A DNA stretch of 64,000 nt from JASUTC01 sp035447925 (GCA_035447925.1 DAOTHY010000003.1:1-64000); one strand, 5' to 3'. Positions 17,334-27,108 are shown, numbered from the stretch's first letter. A program made the numbers and translations. The notes: generated from the sequence alone by a model not told the origin.

Positions 17334-18341
17334 TTAAAAGAATACCTTGATTGTGTAATGACTGCTTTCTTCTTCGAAGTCATTTCTCAGCCAATTTTCC
17401 CATAAGGTTAACTGCTTTTCTCGTTTCAGCAGCTCTTTGATGTCTTGATAGAGTTGTTCTTGGCCTTGTTCCCCACCGGAGAATGCAACGACTTTTAAGA
17501 TATGATAGCCTAATTCGGTTTTGACAGGCCCGACAACATCGCCTGGATATTTTTCAAAGACGATGTCAAATTCCTTGAAAACACCCCTTTCAATCCAACC
17601 CAAATCCCCTTTGTTGAATTTTGTCAGTTCGTCTTTGGAATGCTCCAGTACAGCTGCTTCAAAACCCAACTGACTGATGGTGTTAAAAACGGTGTTTAAA
17701 TCCGAATCATCGTTGAGCAGAATATGATACAGATGAACGGAATTGCTCTCCTGAGTATTTAATGGATTTTTCTGCAGGTATTGAGTGATTTCCTCATCGG
17801 AAACGTGAACATCATCAAAGAGAATGTCGATGAGTCCGTAATTGGCGATTGCTAACTTTCTCTGCAGTTCCAGATGACTTTTATAGTCATCCAGGGTTTC
17901 ATATCCTTGTGTGATGATGTATTGTTCAAAATCTTCCATCGTCAAGTTGTTTGAGCCCAGCAACTCACTTAAAAAGGTATCGATATAGCCTTGAACATCG
18001 GTTTGCAGGATCTGAACCCCTTTATCCTTTGCAATCTGAATGATGAGGTAGGCATCAATCAGGGTGGAAAGCACCCTCTTTTTGTATTCAAGCAACAAAT
18101 CGTATCCTGCTTCCGTGGATAAAAGCGTTTCGTAAAATCCTTCATTGGACTCTTTTATCCTGAGCAGAGTGAAAGGCAGGTTGGATTCCCTGTCCAGCAC
18201 CCTGGCTTCAATCGGTACACCCGCTATGCTGGCGACAACATATGTCGGATCAAGGTTTAGAATATCGATGGACTCCTGGGAAAACATCATCATGGGAAGA
18301 AAGACCATGATCAGCATTTGGAGAATTGTTTTTATTTTCAT
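17334..18341 (-). CDS. SurA/PrsA-like periplasmic peptidyl-prolyl isomerase
   Basis: A 335-residue exported folding factor. A signal peptide (basic start, hydrophobic residues 7-19, then FSQ) is present without a lipobox Cys, so it should be soluble in the periplasm. An N-terminal helical chaperone region (about 30-190) is followed by a parvulin-type isomerase domain (about 200-295) with HLYHILL, GDLGWIERG and TELGYHILKV. SurA-like proteins escort outer-membrane proteins; PrsA-like ones assist secreted proteins in single-membrane cells. It lies between the O-antigen ligase-like gene and kdd with short gaps. AAAGGAG precedes the ATG. Confidence 0.82.
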   Translation of the reverse strand: MKIKTILQMLIMVFLPMMMFSQESIDILNLDPTYVVASIAGVPIEARVLDRESNLPFTLLRIKESNEGFYETLLSTEAGYDLLLEYKKRVLSTLIDAYLIIQIAKDKGVQILQTDVQGYIDTFLSELLGSNNLTMEDFEQYIITQGYETLDDYKSHLELQRKLAIANYGLIDILFDDVHVSDEEITQYLQKNPLNTQESNSVHLYHILLNDDSDLNTVFNTISQLGFEAAVLEHSKDELTKFNKGDLGWIERGVFKEFDIVFEKYPGDVVGPVKTELGYHILKVVAFSGGEQGQEQLYQDIKELLKREKQLTLWENWLRNDFEEESSHYTIKVFF

Positions 18342-18368
18342 TTTTGGCTCCTTTCACATCTTTTTCGG

Positions 18369-21300
18369 TTATTCGGTGATGATAATGGGGCGGTTTTTTT
18401 TCGCCTCGTTGATCTTTTCTTGAATCGCATCGTAATTTGCTTCGTCCCATCTTTCTTTGGTAAACTGGTTGTATTTCCAATCTTCCAGCCAGTTTTCTTC
18501 GAAGTCGCCTTGCTCTTGAGCATATCGGTAGACACTGGTTACCTGATCCAGGAAGGTAGCCCGTTTTTCCATTAGGCTTTCTACTGTCGAGATGAAATTG
18601 CGATAGCGATTTTTTTCTGATTCAGTGAGATAAACGTTATTGGCTAAATCGTCAATGCCCCACTGATATGCCGCTGAGAGCATTTTTAGTCCGTCATCCA
18701 GGACATAAAGGGTCTCCTGGTACAATTTATTCTCAAGAAAAGCCTGGGCAATCTGAGAGTAAACGGATGCGATATCATCGGGAACGCCCGTTCTTTGAAC
18801 GTTGTGCATCTGCTCGGATGCCCATACCCTCATCTGGGCTATTTCCTTGACCTTGGGATATACTTCGGTGACGGTTCCCGATTTCAACACCAGGTCGATA
18901 TATTCGGAGTAAATATCTTCCCAATCCGGGAACATTTGCCAGTTTCCAGGCAGGATGTGTATCGCCCGTTCATACCATTGTCCCATCATTTCAAGTGCTT
19001 GCGAAGCCTGCTGCGAATGAAGGGTCACCAGCGGCATGAGGATGTCCTTTAAGTCGGGATTTTGATTGATGCGTTCGACATAATTGGCGGCCAGATTTTT
19101 CAACATTACTGCCAAGTTGTAATTGAATTTGGCCATAATCCGGTAGGAATTCTTTTCGTTGAAACATAAGAAAGAGGTTTCAAAATAATCAATTCCGGTT
19201 TGATACATCTGTATATCGTACCAAAGAGAGATATTGACAAAGTTGAGTAAGTCGTTTACAGAATTGAATTTGACTTTATTCATCAACTGCTGAACCGCCT
19301 GGATATCCTCTTGCAGAGGGAAGTCAAGGTACTGCTTTTGGATGTGGCGCATGCTGTTGTCACTTTGGGTAAAATGTTTGGTAATGATCGCCATCTTATC
19401 GCTGCTGGCGTTGAGTTCGTCGTATAAGGCCTGCTTTCTTTCAGGCCTTACCATCATCAGGGAGATGTAAAACATACTTTTTCCATAACATCCCAAGCTG
19501 TCCAGACTGGTCAGGAAATCGGACAAAGCCCTGTTGTATCGTTTTGTTCTTTCGGAAACCAAGTAGTTCAGATTATCGTTAATTTGCATGACATAGTTAT
19601 TCAGTTTGTTTTCTTCGGTTTTAATGTCCTCGTTTAGTTTATTTAATAGGGTGACTTGCAGTTCCTGTTCGTTGAATTGGCCGATACTGTTGCCCATTTC
19701 AGCCATTTTCTGCTTGATATAGGTATCTTTTTCAAAAGCAGCATATTGTCCTTCTCGATTTTCTAGTTGTTCAAATAGTTGATTGACTTGTGTTTTCTGA
19801 TTTTTCAACTGGGTTTCTTGACTCTCGATTTGTCCAAAGCTTGAATAATAGCCGTTTCCTTCCTTGAATTTCGCCTCTGCTATCACACTGTTGAATTTCA
19901 GCCATCCGGAAGTGATACCCACAATCAGGACAAGGGCAATCAACGCCGGCATACGCCAGCCTTTAAAAGACAAATGAAAACCCAGCCGTTTTTTAACGTT
20001 GAAATAGCGACCGAACCCCAATCCGGTCATCGCCAACGCCCATAATTGATTTGGTAACAGGTGAAGGGGAAATTCAGTGAAACTGTGGCCGAGTATTTCG
20101 GTAAAGGCTACTGCCAATAAGATCAACAGAATGGCGTCGTCGGGATTTTTTTGGTCGCCTAATATGAGAAAGAACATGATGATCAGCAAAACAAGTGTAA
20201 CAGCCATCGAGAGGAATCCAAACAGCCCCATTTCTCCAAGGACTTGGAAATAATCGTTGTGTGTTCGTTTGAAATTGGACCAGGAGTCGATGTATTCAGG
20301 TTCATCCTGAACGGCGTCACCCATATAATCCACTGCTGTGAGCATATACGTTCCGATACCGTTCCCGATGAGCGGGTAATCCTTAAACTGGTAGATGGAA
20401 GCCTTCCAAGCCAGCACCCTCGCCTTACCTCCGGTGGTTTGAAATCCCCTGTCATCGAATATGGAAGAAGTTCTTGCGGCAACGTTTGTGCCCGGAGCCA
20501 GTGGGTTATTGGGGTTGGACAACAGGATGGGTAATAGGAGTGCGATAAAGATGATGGCGATTAAGAAGACGAAATTGGTCTTTTTCAGGATACCTGCCAT
20601 CTTTTTAGAATACCCTTCTATTTTTGTGTAATTATCGATGACCTCCTTTTTTCTGCGTATCCATTTGTAGTAAAAAATCCCGATGATAAAGACGATCACG
20701 CCTACCATTAATGAAAGGATAACGGATCGAGTCCCGATTACCAGGACCAAGAAATAGAAAATGGCAAAGTTGATCAGTCCCAGCACCTTGATGATCATGA
20801 TGGGTGTAAAAAATTCAACTCCGGGTTTTTCCTTTCTGGGAGTCCAACCGAAATCATAACTGAGGACGAAGTAAACGGTAATCGGAAGCAGAGAAGCCAA
20901 AAAGTCAGAAACAAAGTTTGGGTTGCCGATGGTGGCTTTGATGGACATTTTTCCGCCACTTCCATAAGACCCAAGGAAAAAAGACTGACCGGTATAGAAA
21001 TTTAAAAGCGCTTCAATAGAAACCATCGTTCCGGAGATCATGACGAAAAAGAGAAAATAAGTAATCGCCCGCTTGTTATCGAGAAAATTCGAAAAGTACA
21101 GAACCATGAAAAAGGTCAAAAAAGCGTAAATTCCTATTTCAAATGAAAAAGGAAAATAAAGCGGATTTTCTCTTAATACCGTAAATGTGGATACCACTGC
21201 GGCGATTCCAAACAAAAACCATCCGACGTGGGCCCATGATAGATACAACGTGGTCTCCTTCTTATAAAACTTTCTGAGCAAGAACACAGTCATGGAGATC

Positions 21301-21476
21301 GTAAAGAAAATGATCAGAAAGAAATACTTGGACGTTGAAAATTCGTACGTTAACTTGGGATGGGCAAACATGGCGATAAAAATAAACGTGAAATATAGAA
21401 ACACGGATTCCACCGTGGTGAAAAAAGAGCCTGTTTTTATCCCGATTGTCTTGTCATTTTTGCCTCTGCTGCTCAC
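18369..21476 (-). CDS. O-antigen ligase/polymerase (Wzy_C) membrane protein with long C-terminal helical domain
   Basis: A 1035-residue protein. About twelve membrane segments fill residues 20-530. The Wzy_C/WaaL loop is evident around 365-415: RVLAWKASIYQFKDYPLIGN, then FKRTHNDYFQVLGEMGLFG, a phrase typical of O-antigen ligase-like transferases. The remaining 500 residues are soluble, helical and partly coiled coil (many Gln/Glu), probably TPR-like. It would polymerise or transfer surface glycan on the periplasmic face, though some members glycosylate proteins. Start GTG follows GGAGGTG. It is the fourth gene of the plsX-to-thrC operon. Confidence 0.82.
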   Translation of the reverse strand: MSSRGKNDKTIGIKTGSFFTTVESVFLYFTFIFIAMFAHPKLTYEFSTSKYFFLIIFFTISMTVFLLRKFYKKETTLYLSWAHVGWFLFGIAAVVSTFTVLRENPLYFPFSFEIGIYAFLTFFMVLYFSNFLDNKRAITYFLFFVMISGTMVSIEALLNFYTGQSFFLGSYGSGGKMSIKATIGNPNFVSDFLASLLPITVYFVLSYDFGWTPRKEKPGVEFFTPIMIIKVLGLINFAIFYFLVLVIGTRSVILSLMVGVIVFIIGIFYYKWIRRKKEVIDNYTKIEGYSKKMAGILKKTNFVFLIAIIFIALLLPILLSNPNNPLAPGTNVAARTSSIFDDRGFQTTGGKARVLAWKASIYQFKDYPLIGNGIGTYMLTAVDYMGDAVQDEPEYIDSWSNFKRTHNDYFQVLGEMGLFGFLSMAVTLVLLIIMFFLILGDQKNPDDAILLILLAVAFTEILGHSFTEFPLHLLPNQLWALAMTGLGFGRYFNVKKRLGFHLSFKGWRMPALIALVLIVGITSGWLKFNSVIAEAKFKEGNGYYSSFGQIESQETQLKNQKTQVNQLFEQLENREGQYAAFEKDTYIKQKMAEMGNSIGQFNEQELQVTLLNKLNEDIKTEENKLNNYVMQINDNLNYLVSERTKRYNRALSDFLTSLDSLGCYGKSMFYISLMMVRPERKQALYDELNASSDKMAIITKHFTQSDNSMRHIQKQYLDFPLQEDIQAVQQLMNKVKFNSVNDLLNFVNISLWYDIQMYQTGIDYFETSFLCFNEKNSYRIMAKFNYNLAVMLKNLAANYVERINQNPDLKDILMPLVTLHSQQASQALEMMGQWYERAIHILPGNWQMFPDWEDIYSEYIDLVLKSGTVTEVYPKVKEIAQMRVWASEQMHNVQRTGVPDDIASVYSQIAQAFLENKLYQETLYVLDDGLKMLSAAYQWGIDDLANNVYLTESEKNRYRNFISTVESLMEKRATFLDQVTSVYRYAQEQGDFEENWLEDWKYNQFTKERWDEANYDAIQEKINEAKKNRPIIITE

Positions 21477-21505
21477 TGAAACACCTCCGAAGATTGTCTG
21501 TTAAC

Positions 21506-23035
21506 TTATTTTATCATAAAAGAAATGATCAAGCACATAAAAAAGAATATGATGATCAACAGATTGATATAATCATAAATCAAAGAATAAAGCGTCATCG
21601 ACCTTTTTTCAAACGGTATTTTCATATATGTGATGGTTCTGATAAATGGCTGAGATTGTTGGATCACCCTGCCATAAGGATCCACCAAACCGGTTATGCC
21701 GTTGTTTGAAATGTGGCATATCCAGCTGTTTGTTTCCACCGCTCTGATTTGCAGCTGTTTAAAATGCTGAATCAAAGCAGTCCGATGTGTAAAATAGCCG
21801 TCGTTGGTAATGACGCAGAAAAAGTCCGTATCATTTTTTCTGAAATTGATGAAAACATTTGGAAAAAAAGATTCAAAACAGATTGGAAAAGCGGCATGCA
21901 TTCCCTCGACGTCAAAGGTCGTATACTGCTGACCAGGCTTCAAATAATTTCTGAATTTCAGAAATGAAAAGGCCTTGAAAAGGTTTTCAAAGGGTAAATA
22001 TTCGGTGAAGGGATTTAATTCAATCTTTCCGTAAAAATCATTTGACAATCCCTTTTCCGGCTCAATCAGTTGGACGGCATTGTAATAATTCTGTTCCTCT
22101 TCATAGACATGGGGAGCAACTATGGTCAGAGAGCTTTCTGCCGATACCTTTTCAAGCATTTGAACGGTGTTGGGATAGCGGTTGATGTCGTAGAGAAAAT
22201 AGGTTTCGGGCAGGATAAACAGATCGGAATCCGGTACATTCCGTTTCACTTGTTCAATCAAATCGTTGAAATCTTTGATGAGCTCTTTTTCAGAGGCATA
22301 GTATTTGTCCAGAGGTGTAATCATCGTCTGGACACCCGCCAATTTCACGGATTGTTCCATTTCATTATATGGTGATGGCAAGCATGAGTTAATGACGTGG
22401 TCGATCGTATACACGCTGCAAATAATCAATGCAGAGAAGATGAGCAATTTTCTTGAAAACCGCCATTTTTTCCAAAGAAGGTAGATTAGAATATTCACCA
22501 TGCCGATGCATATCAGCAGCAGTTCTGTCCCGCCTAAAGAGGCCAACTGAAGGATGCCAGTCATGTCAAATAAGGCATCTGTAAATCGGAATCCAATGAA
22601 CTTTAATGGTGGTAAGCTCCTCAGAAACTCTGTAAAAAGTAGTAGTGATAAAGTAGAAACAACGAGCAAAACCGGATGGTTTTTAAACTTTTTTGAAAAC
22701 CACGAAAAAACGAAGCCAAAAACTCCGAAATACAAGCCTACAAATAGCCCGGCGACGAGATAGACCAAAAAGCCCATAAGCGGGCTAAACGTGTTAAAAG
22801 TCTTGGGAATCTCTCTGATAAAAGCCGGTAAAAGCCACCAGAAAGCGGCTGAATAATAACAATAACCAAAAAAATAACCCACAAGAAATCCTTTACTGGG
22901 TTTTAATGATTCTAAGGCAATCAATAGAATTGCAAAGGAAAACCATACTGGAATCGACATTAACATGCCGGGCATGGAAAATACCATCAATAATGATGAG
23001 ATAAATGTGAGTCCTAAGCGTGTTCTTTTTCTCAT
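21506..23035 (-). CDS. lnt: Apolipoprotein N-acyltransferase
   Basis: Adds the third acyl chain to the N-terminal Cys of lipoproteins at the inner membrane. The 509-residue protein has six to seven membrane segments, a nitrilase-like periplasmic domain (about 225-470) and a final membrane segment. The catalytic triad is traceable: Glu in LFILPETYF, Lys in YGKIELNPFTEYLP and Cys in FPICFESFFP, plus the NDGYF and NNGITG segments. Triacylated lipoproteins and Lnt are chiefly features of two-membrane bacteria. Its ATG overlaps the stop of the aminotransferase gene by 4 nt. Confidence 0.92.
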   Translation of the reverse strand: MRKRTRLGLTFISSLLMVFSMPGMLMSIPVWFSFAILLIALESLKPSKGFLVGYFFGYCYYSAAFWWLLPAFIREIPKTFNTFSPLMGFLVYLVAGLFVGLYFGVFGFVFSWFSKKFKNHPVLLVVSTLSLLLFTEFLRSLPPLKFIGFRFTDALFDMTGILQLASLGGTELLLICIGMVNILIYLLWKKWRFSRKLLIFSALIICSVYTIDHVINSCLPSPYNEMEQSVKLAGVQTMITPLDKYYASEKELIKDFNDLIEQVKRNVPDSDLFILPETYFLYDINRYPNTVQMLEKVSAESSLTIVAPHVYEEEQNYYNAVQLIEPEKGLSNDFYGKIELNPFTEYLPFENLFKAFSFLKFRNYLKPGQQYTTFDVEGMHAAFPICFESFFPNVFINFRKNDTDFFCVITNDGYFTHRTALIQHFKQLQIRAVETNSWICHISNNGITGLVDPYGRVIQQSQPFIRTITYMKIPFEKRSMTLYSLIYDYINLLIIIFFFMCLIISFMIK

Positions 23036-24153
23036 AATTCTTGGATGGTTTCTTTTAATGTCTGGGCAATGTAAATTTGATCTTCCTCGCTCAAATCATT
23101 GTAAAAGGGCAAAGCTACACTCCTTTGGCCAACACTTTCAGTCACGGGTAATAATCCATGTGAAAACCCGAATTGTTTTTCGTAGAAGGGCTGAAGGTGG
23201 ATCGGAGAAAAGTAGTTTCTGCAGCCGATTCCCTTTTCTCTTAATCTTTTTAAAACAGTATCCCGCTCAATCTCTTTATCTAAGGTGATAACGTAAACAA
23301 ACCAACTCATCTGGGTTGCATAGTCTTTTATCACAGGCGTGCTGACCCCCTCAATGGGAGAGAGAAGATGTTGGTACCTGTCGGCAACTGTTTTTCTCTT
23401 TTGTATAAAGAGGTCGATTTTTTTTAGCTGTTCAATTCCCAATGCGGAACTGATTTCGTTCAGCCGATAATTGTACCCTAAACGGACGTGTTCCAACCAA
23501 GAGCTACCTTCGCCACGCCCCTGATTGCGCATGGATCTGCTTTTGATGTAAATGTCTTCACTGTCAGTTACAATCACGCCGCCCTCTCCGGTAGTGATCT
23601 GTTTGTTGGGATAAAAAGCAAATGCTCCCGCTTCTCCGAAACTACCGCATCTACGACCTTTGTATTCACTTCCCAAAGCCTCACACGAATCCTCTATCAC
23701 CAACAGCCGATGTTCATGAGCGACGGCCATGATCGGGTCCCAATCGCATGGATGGCCAAACACATCAACGGTGATAATGCCTTTGATCTGCGGATCCTTT
23801 CTCGCCAATTCTTCGATGCTTTTGGGATCAATGTTGAAGGTGTCTTCTTCAATGTCTGCAAAAACGGGAATAGCGCCAACATAAAGCAGCATATTTGCTG
23901 TTGTGATAAATGAGAATGATGTGGTTATGTATTTATCTCCCGGACTTATTTCCAAAGACCTTCCCACCAAATCCAGTGCACTGGTACCGCTATTAACGGC
24001 TACTGCGTATTTTCGCTGAGAATATTCCGCAATTCGCCGTTCGAATTCCTCGACTTTTGGTCCGATGCTTAGAATAGAAGAATTCAGGACATCCATCACG
24101 GCTTTTTTTTCTTCGTCGCCTATTTCCGGTAAAGCAAGTGGTATCGTTTTCAT
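23032..24153 (-). CDS. DegT/DnrJ/EryC1-family nucleotide-sugar aminotransferase
   Basis: PLP-dependent transfer of an amino group to a keto sugar nucleotide, for amino sugars of surface glycans. The 373-residue protein shows AVAVNSGTSALDL, VIEDSCEALGSEYKG and the PLP lysine in FAFYPNKQITTGEGG, then LGYNYRLNEISSALG, all hallmarks of the family. The exact sugar cannot be told. ATG at 24153 has AAGGTGA 7 nt upstream. It lies 7 nt after plsX and overlaps lnt, which supports an envelope role. Confidence 0.9.
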   Translation of the reverse strand: MKTIPLALPEIGDEEKKAVMDVLNSSILSIGPKVEEFERRIAEYSQRKYAVAVNSGTSALDLVGRSLEISPGDKYITTSFSFITTANMLLYVGAIPVFADIEEDTFNIDPKSIEELARKDPQIKGIITVDVFGHPCDWDPIMAVAHEHRLLVIEDSCEALGSEYKGRRCGSFGEAGAFAFYPNKQITTGEGGVIVTDSEDIYIKSRSMRNQGRGEGSSWLEHVRLGYNYRLNEISSALGIEQLKKIDLFIQKRKTVADRYQHLLSPIEGVSTPVIKDYATQMSWFVYVITLDKEIERDTVLKRLREKGIGCRNYFSPIHLQPFYEKQFGFSHGLLPVTESVGQRSVALPFYNDLSEEDQIYIAQTLKETIQEL

Positions 24154-24160
24154 TTTAATC

Positions 24161-25156
24161 TCACCTTGATTCCATAGAATGTTCAATATTCTCGACGATA
24201 TGGTTTTCTATGCCTTTTTCCGCAACTTTTAGTGCATTAATGATGGCAATCGAGTCGGAGTTTCCATGCGCTTTGATTGATGGCGACCTGACTCCCAAAA
24301 TATAGGCTCCGCCGGTATTTCTTGAATCAGTTTTGAATTTTAAGTCGGCAAATACCGGTTTCAAAAGTAGCGCTCCCAATTTTACCATAAGACCATGGGA
24401 ATGGATAGAAGATTTCAAAAGGGATGAAATAAAACTCCCGATACCTTCCATGGACTTTAAAGCGATATTTCCCGACCAACCATCCGTGACCACCACATCC
24501 ACGGTTCCAGATGAAATATCCCGTCCTTCTACAAAACCGACGAAATGAGCATTTATTTGCTCTTTAAGAAGTTTATAGGCCTCTTTAATCAATTCAGTTC
24601 CTTTGTCTTCCTCAGTTCCCACATTTAACAGGCCGATTTTGGGCTTCTCGATACCGTTGATTTGCTGAAGAGCCATTCCCATTCTTGCAAAGGAAAGATA
24701 GTTTTCCACTTTGCAGTCCAGATTGGCACCGCCGTCCAACAAAATCGTTTGCCCTTTTTTGTTGGGAATCGGAGTGGCGATCGCCGGTCTGGCGATACCC
24801 TTAATCCGTCCGATCACAAAGGTTGATACGGCTAATAGGGCACCGGTGTTGCCGGCGCTGATCAAGGCGTCTGCCTGTGCATTTTTGATCAGATTTGCCG
24901 CCATGTAAAGAGAAGTTTCACGCCGTCTTAAGATATGGGATGGTTTTTCGTCCATTTTGAATACATCCGGTGCATCAACGATTGAAACATCTTCAAATTG
25001 ATTCAAAATAGTGGAATACTTTTCTATTTGATCCTTCTTACCCACAAGAACAACACCGGAACGAATTATTTTTTTGGATTTTGCTTCCTCAACGCCTTTA
25101 ATGATAGCCTGTGGGGCATGATCGCCCCCCATTGCATCGATTGCTATTACTCGCAT
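24161..25156 (-). CDS. plsX: Phosphate acyltransferase PlsX
   Basis: Converts acyl-ACP and phosphate to acyl-phosphate, the donor for PlsY in phospholipid synthesis; a peripheral membrane enzyme. The 331-residue protein starts MRVIAIDAMGGDHAP, the family signature, and contains ISAGNTGALLA and VTDGWSGNIALKS. AGGAGGG precedes the ATG at 25156; a longer in-frame start lacks a site. It is first in an 11-kb minus-strand operon. The usual neighbours (fapR, fabD, rpmF) are absent. Confidence 0.95.
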   Translation of the reverse strand: MRVIAIDAMGGDHAPQAIIKGVEEAKSKKIIRSGVVLVGKKDQIEKYSTILNQFEDVSIVDAPDVFKMDEKPSHILRRRETSLYMAANLIKNAQADALISAGNTGALLAVSTFVIGRIKGIARPAIATPIPNKKGQTILLDGGANLDCKVENYLSFARMGMALQQINGIEKPKIGLLNVGTEEDKGTELIKEAYKLLKEQINAHFVGFVEGRDISSGTVDVVVTDGWSGNIALKSMEGIGSFISSLLKSSIHSHGLMVKLGALLLKPVFADLKFKTDSRNTGGAYILGVRSPSIKAHGNSDSIAIINALKVAEKGIENHIVENIEHSMESR

Positions 25157-25289
25157 ATATCCCTCCTGCATAATCAATTATTTCTGTCACTTGGAATTAT
25201 ACACCATTTTTTGGCGTCACACATATTGGTTCGCCTTTGCTTTTTGTATGAGGAAATGGAAGAACCACATCAAAGTATCGAAAGTATAG

Positions 25290-25295
25290 TATAAT
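25290..25295 (+). promoter_or_regulatory. Probable -10 element of the rubredoxin unit
   Basis: TATAAT 31 nt before the rubredoxin ATG. No clear -35 or TG extension, so only the -10 is proposed. Confidence 0.35.
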
Positions 25296-25326
25296 AGATT
25301 ATCATTTTAAAACGGAGGTAATAAAA

Positions 25327-25485
25327 ATGGACAAGTACGTCTGCACAGTATGTGGTTATGTCTACGATCCTTCAGCAGGAGATCCGGACAACGGAGTGGA
25401 ACCTGGAACAAAATGGGAAGATGTACCTGAGGATTGGGTATGTCCGTTATGTGGTGCCGGAAAAGACGCCTTCGAACTGGAATAA
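25327..25485 (+). CDS. Rubredoxin
   Basis: A 52-residue cytosolic electron carrier with one Fe(Cys)4 centre, bound by CTVCG (Cys6, Cys9) and CPLCG (Cys39, Cys42). The aromatic YVYDP and GTKWEDVPEDWVCP phrases are canonical. It begins after GGAGG and lies 16 nt before the flavodiiron protein gene, its likely electron acceptor, with superoxide reductase next. Confidence 0.97.
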   Translation: MDKYVCTVCGYVYDPSAGDPDNGVEPGTKWEDVPEDWVCPLCGAGKDAFELE

Positions 25486-25501
25486 AGAGGTGATGGACTA
25501 A

Positions 25502-26686
25502 TTGGCTATCAGAAAAATTAAAGAAGATATATTTAATATTGGCGCCATTGATTGGGACAGAGAGTTATTTGACGAATTGATACCTCTTCCTGAGGGGACT
25601 TCTTACAACGCCTATGTTGTTTTTGGGAGTGAGAAGATAGCTTTAATTGATGCAGTCGAACCGGAGAAGGAAGAAGAGTTTTTGCGAAATTTGAAGGACT
25701 TGAATCCGGAACGGATCGATTATATAGTCTCCAATCATGCGGAACAGGATCATTCGGGGTTAATCCCGCAAGTATTGGAACGGTATCCCGAGGCAAGAAT
25801 CGTTACCAATGAAAAGTGTAAGGGTTTTCTTATGGATTTGTTGCCGTTGAAAGAGGATGCCTTTCACATCGTGGCGGATAATCAAACGCTGTCCTTGGGA
25901 AATAAAACATTGGAGTTTATCATAGCGCCGTGGGTACATTGGCCGGAGACCATGTTTACTTATTTAAGAGAGGATAGGGTTTTGTTCTCGGGAGATTTTC
26001 TCGGTTCGCATTTGGCCCTCAGCAACACTTTTTCAAATGACGATTCACAAACATATATGGCTGCTAAACGTTATTTTGCCGAGATCATGATGCCCTTCAG
26101 GCCGATGATCAAAAAACACCTTCAGCGGTTGGAAGCGTATGATATTCAAATGGTTTGCGCCGTACACGGACCGGTTTATAAAAACCCTTCCTTTATCATC
26201 AATCATTATAAAGACTGGGTATCGGATGACGTGAAGAATTTGGTGCTCATTCCTTATGTGTCTATGCACGGCAGCACGTTAAAAACCGTTGAGTTTTTAA
26301 CGGATGAATTAACTAATCGAAAGATTGAAGTCCTTCCTATCAATATGACCAAGGCTGATTTAGGGAAATTAACCATCGAGTTGGTGGATGCTGCAACCAT
26401 TGTATTAGCCAGTTCAACCGTTCTAGTGGGACCTCATCCGCAAATGCTTTACACAGCAGCTATGATTAACGCTTTGCGTCCTAAAACGAAAAACATTTCC
26501 ATCATTACCTCTTATGGGTGGGCTTCACAAGCAACGAAGACCTTAAAATCCCTTCTGGGAACCCTTCAAGCTCAATGGCTTGAGACGATCGATTATAAAG
26601 GCTACCCGAAAGAAGGAGATTTGGAAAGAGTCAGAGTCTTGGCAGAACAAATTGCTCAGAAGCATCGAATGTTAAACCTTTTATGA
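25502..26686 (+). CDS. Flavodiiron protein (FprA/ROO), O2 or NO reductase
   Basis: Reduces O2 to water (or NO to N2O) in the cytosol of anaerobes with electrons from rubredoxin. The 394-residue protein has an MBL-type diiron domain with NHAEQDHSG (HxExDH), WVHWPET, SGDFLGSH and AVHGPVY as ligand segments, and a C-terminal flavodoxin domain (about 250-394) with VSMHGSTLKTVEF as FMN loop. All the usual iron ligands are present. The start is a TTG 9 nt after GAGGTG. It is in operon with rubredoxin and superoxide reductase. Confidence 0.95.
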   Translation: MAIRKIKEDIFNIGAIDWDRELFDELIPLPEGTSYNAYVVFGSEKIALIDAVEPEKEEEFLRNLKDLNPERIDYIVSNHAEQDHSGLIPQVLERYPEARIVTNEKCKGFLMDLLPLKEDAFHIVADNQTLSLGNKTLEFIIAPWVHWPETMFTYLREDRVLFSGDFLGSHLALSNTFSNDDSQTYMAAKRYFAEIMMPFRPMIKKHLQRLEAYDIQMVCAVHGPVYKNPSFIINHYKDWVSDDVKNLVLIPYVSMHGSTLKTVEFLTDELTNRKIEVLPINMTKADLGKLTIELVDAATIVLASSTVLVGPHPQMLYTAAMINALRPKTKNISIITSYGWASQATKTLKSLLGTLQAQWLETIDYKGYPKEGDLERVRVLAEQIAQKHRMLNLL

Positions 26687-26699
26687 AGGAGGATAAAAG

Positions 26700-27083
26700 A
26701 TGACAGAGAAGAAACAGATTTATAAATGTGACATTTGTGGTAACGTTGTTGAAATTCTCCATGAGGGCGAGGAAGCATTAGTCTGTTGTAAAGAACCGAT
26801 GAAATTGATGCAAGAACAGACGGCTGATCAGGCGAATGAAAAACATGTGCCCGTTGTGGAAAAGGTCGAGGGAGGATACAAGGTCACTGTTGGTACAACC
26901 CTTCATCCCATGATGGAAAAGCATTACATTGAATGGATTGAACTGATGACCGATCGTGGGGTGTTCAGAAAACACCTGCTCCCTGGCGAAGAGCCAATGG
27001 CTACGTTTGAAGATGTTGGAGAGGTCATTCAGGCACGAGAATACTGCAATGTTCACGGTCTTTGGGCGCAAAACAACATTTAG
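26700..27083 (+). CDS. Desulfoferrodoxin / superoxide reductase (2Fe type)
   Basis: Reduces superoxide to peroxide without releasing O2. The 127-residue protein has the N-terminal desulforedoxin centre (CDIC then VCC, four Cys) and the catalytic Fe(His)4Cys centre, with His in KHVPV, TLHPM and KHYIEW, and Cys/His in YCNVHGLW. It follows the flavodiiron gene after 13 nt with AGGAGG before the ATG. Electrons should come from the rubredoxin encoded two genes upstream. A terminator lies 33 nt after the stop. Confidence 0.96.
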   Translation: MTEKKQIYKCDICGNVVEILHEGEEALVCCKEPMKLMQEQTADQANEKHVPVVEKVEGGYKVTVGTTLHPMMEKHYIEWIELMTDRGVFRKHLLPGEEPMATFEDVGEVIQAREYCNVHGLWAQNNI

Positions 27084-27108
27084 ATTTTAATAAAAGTCAA
27101 AAAAGGGT

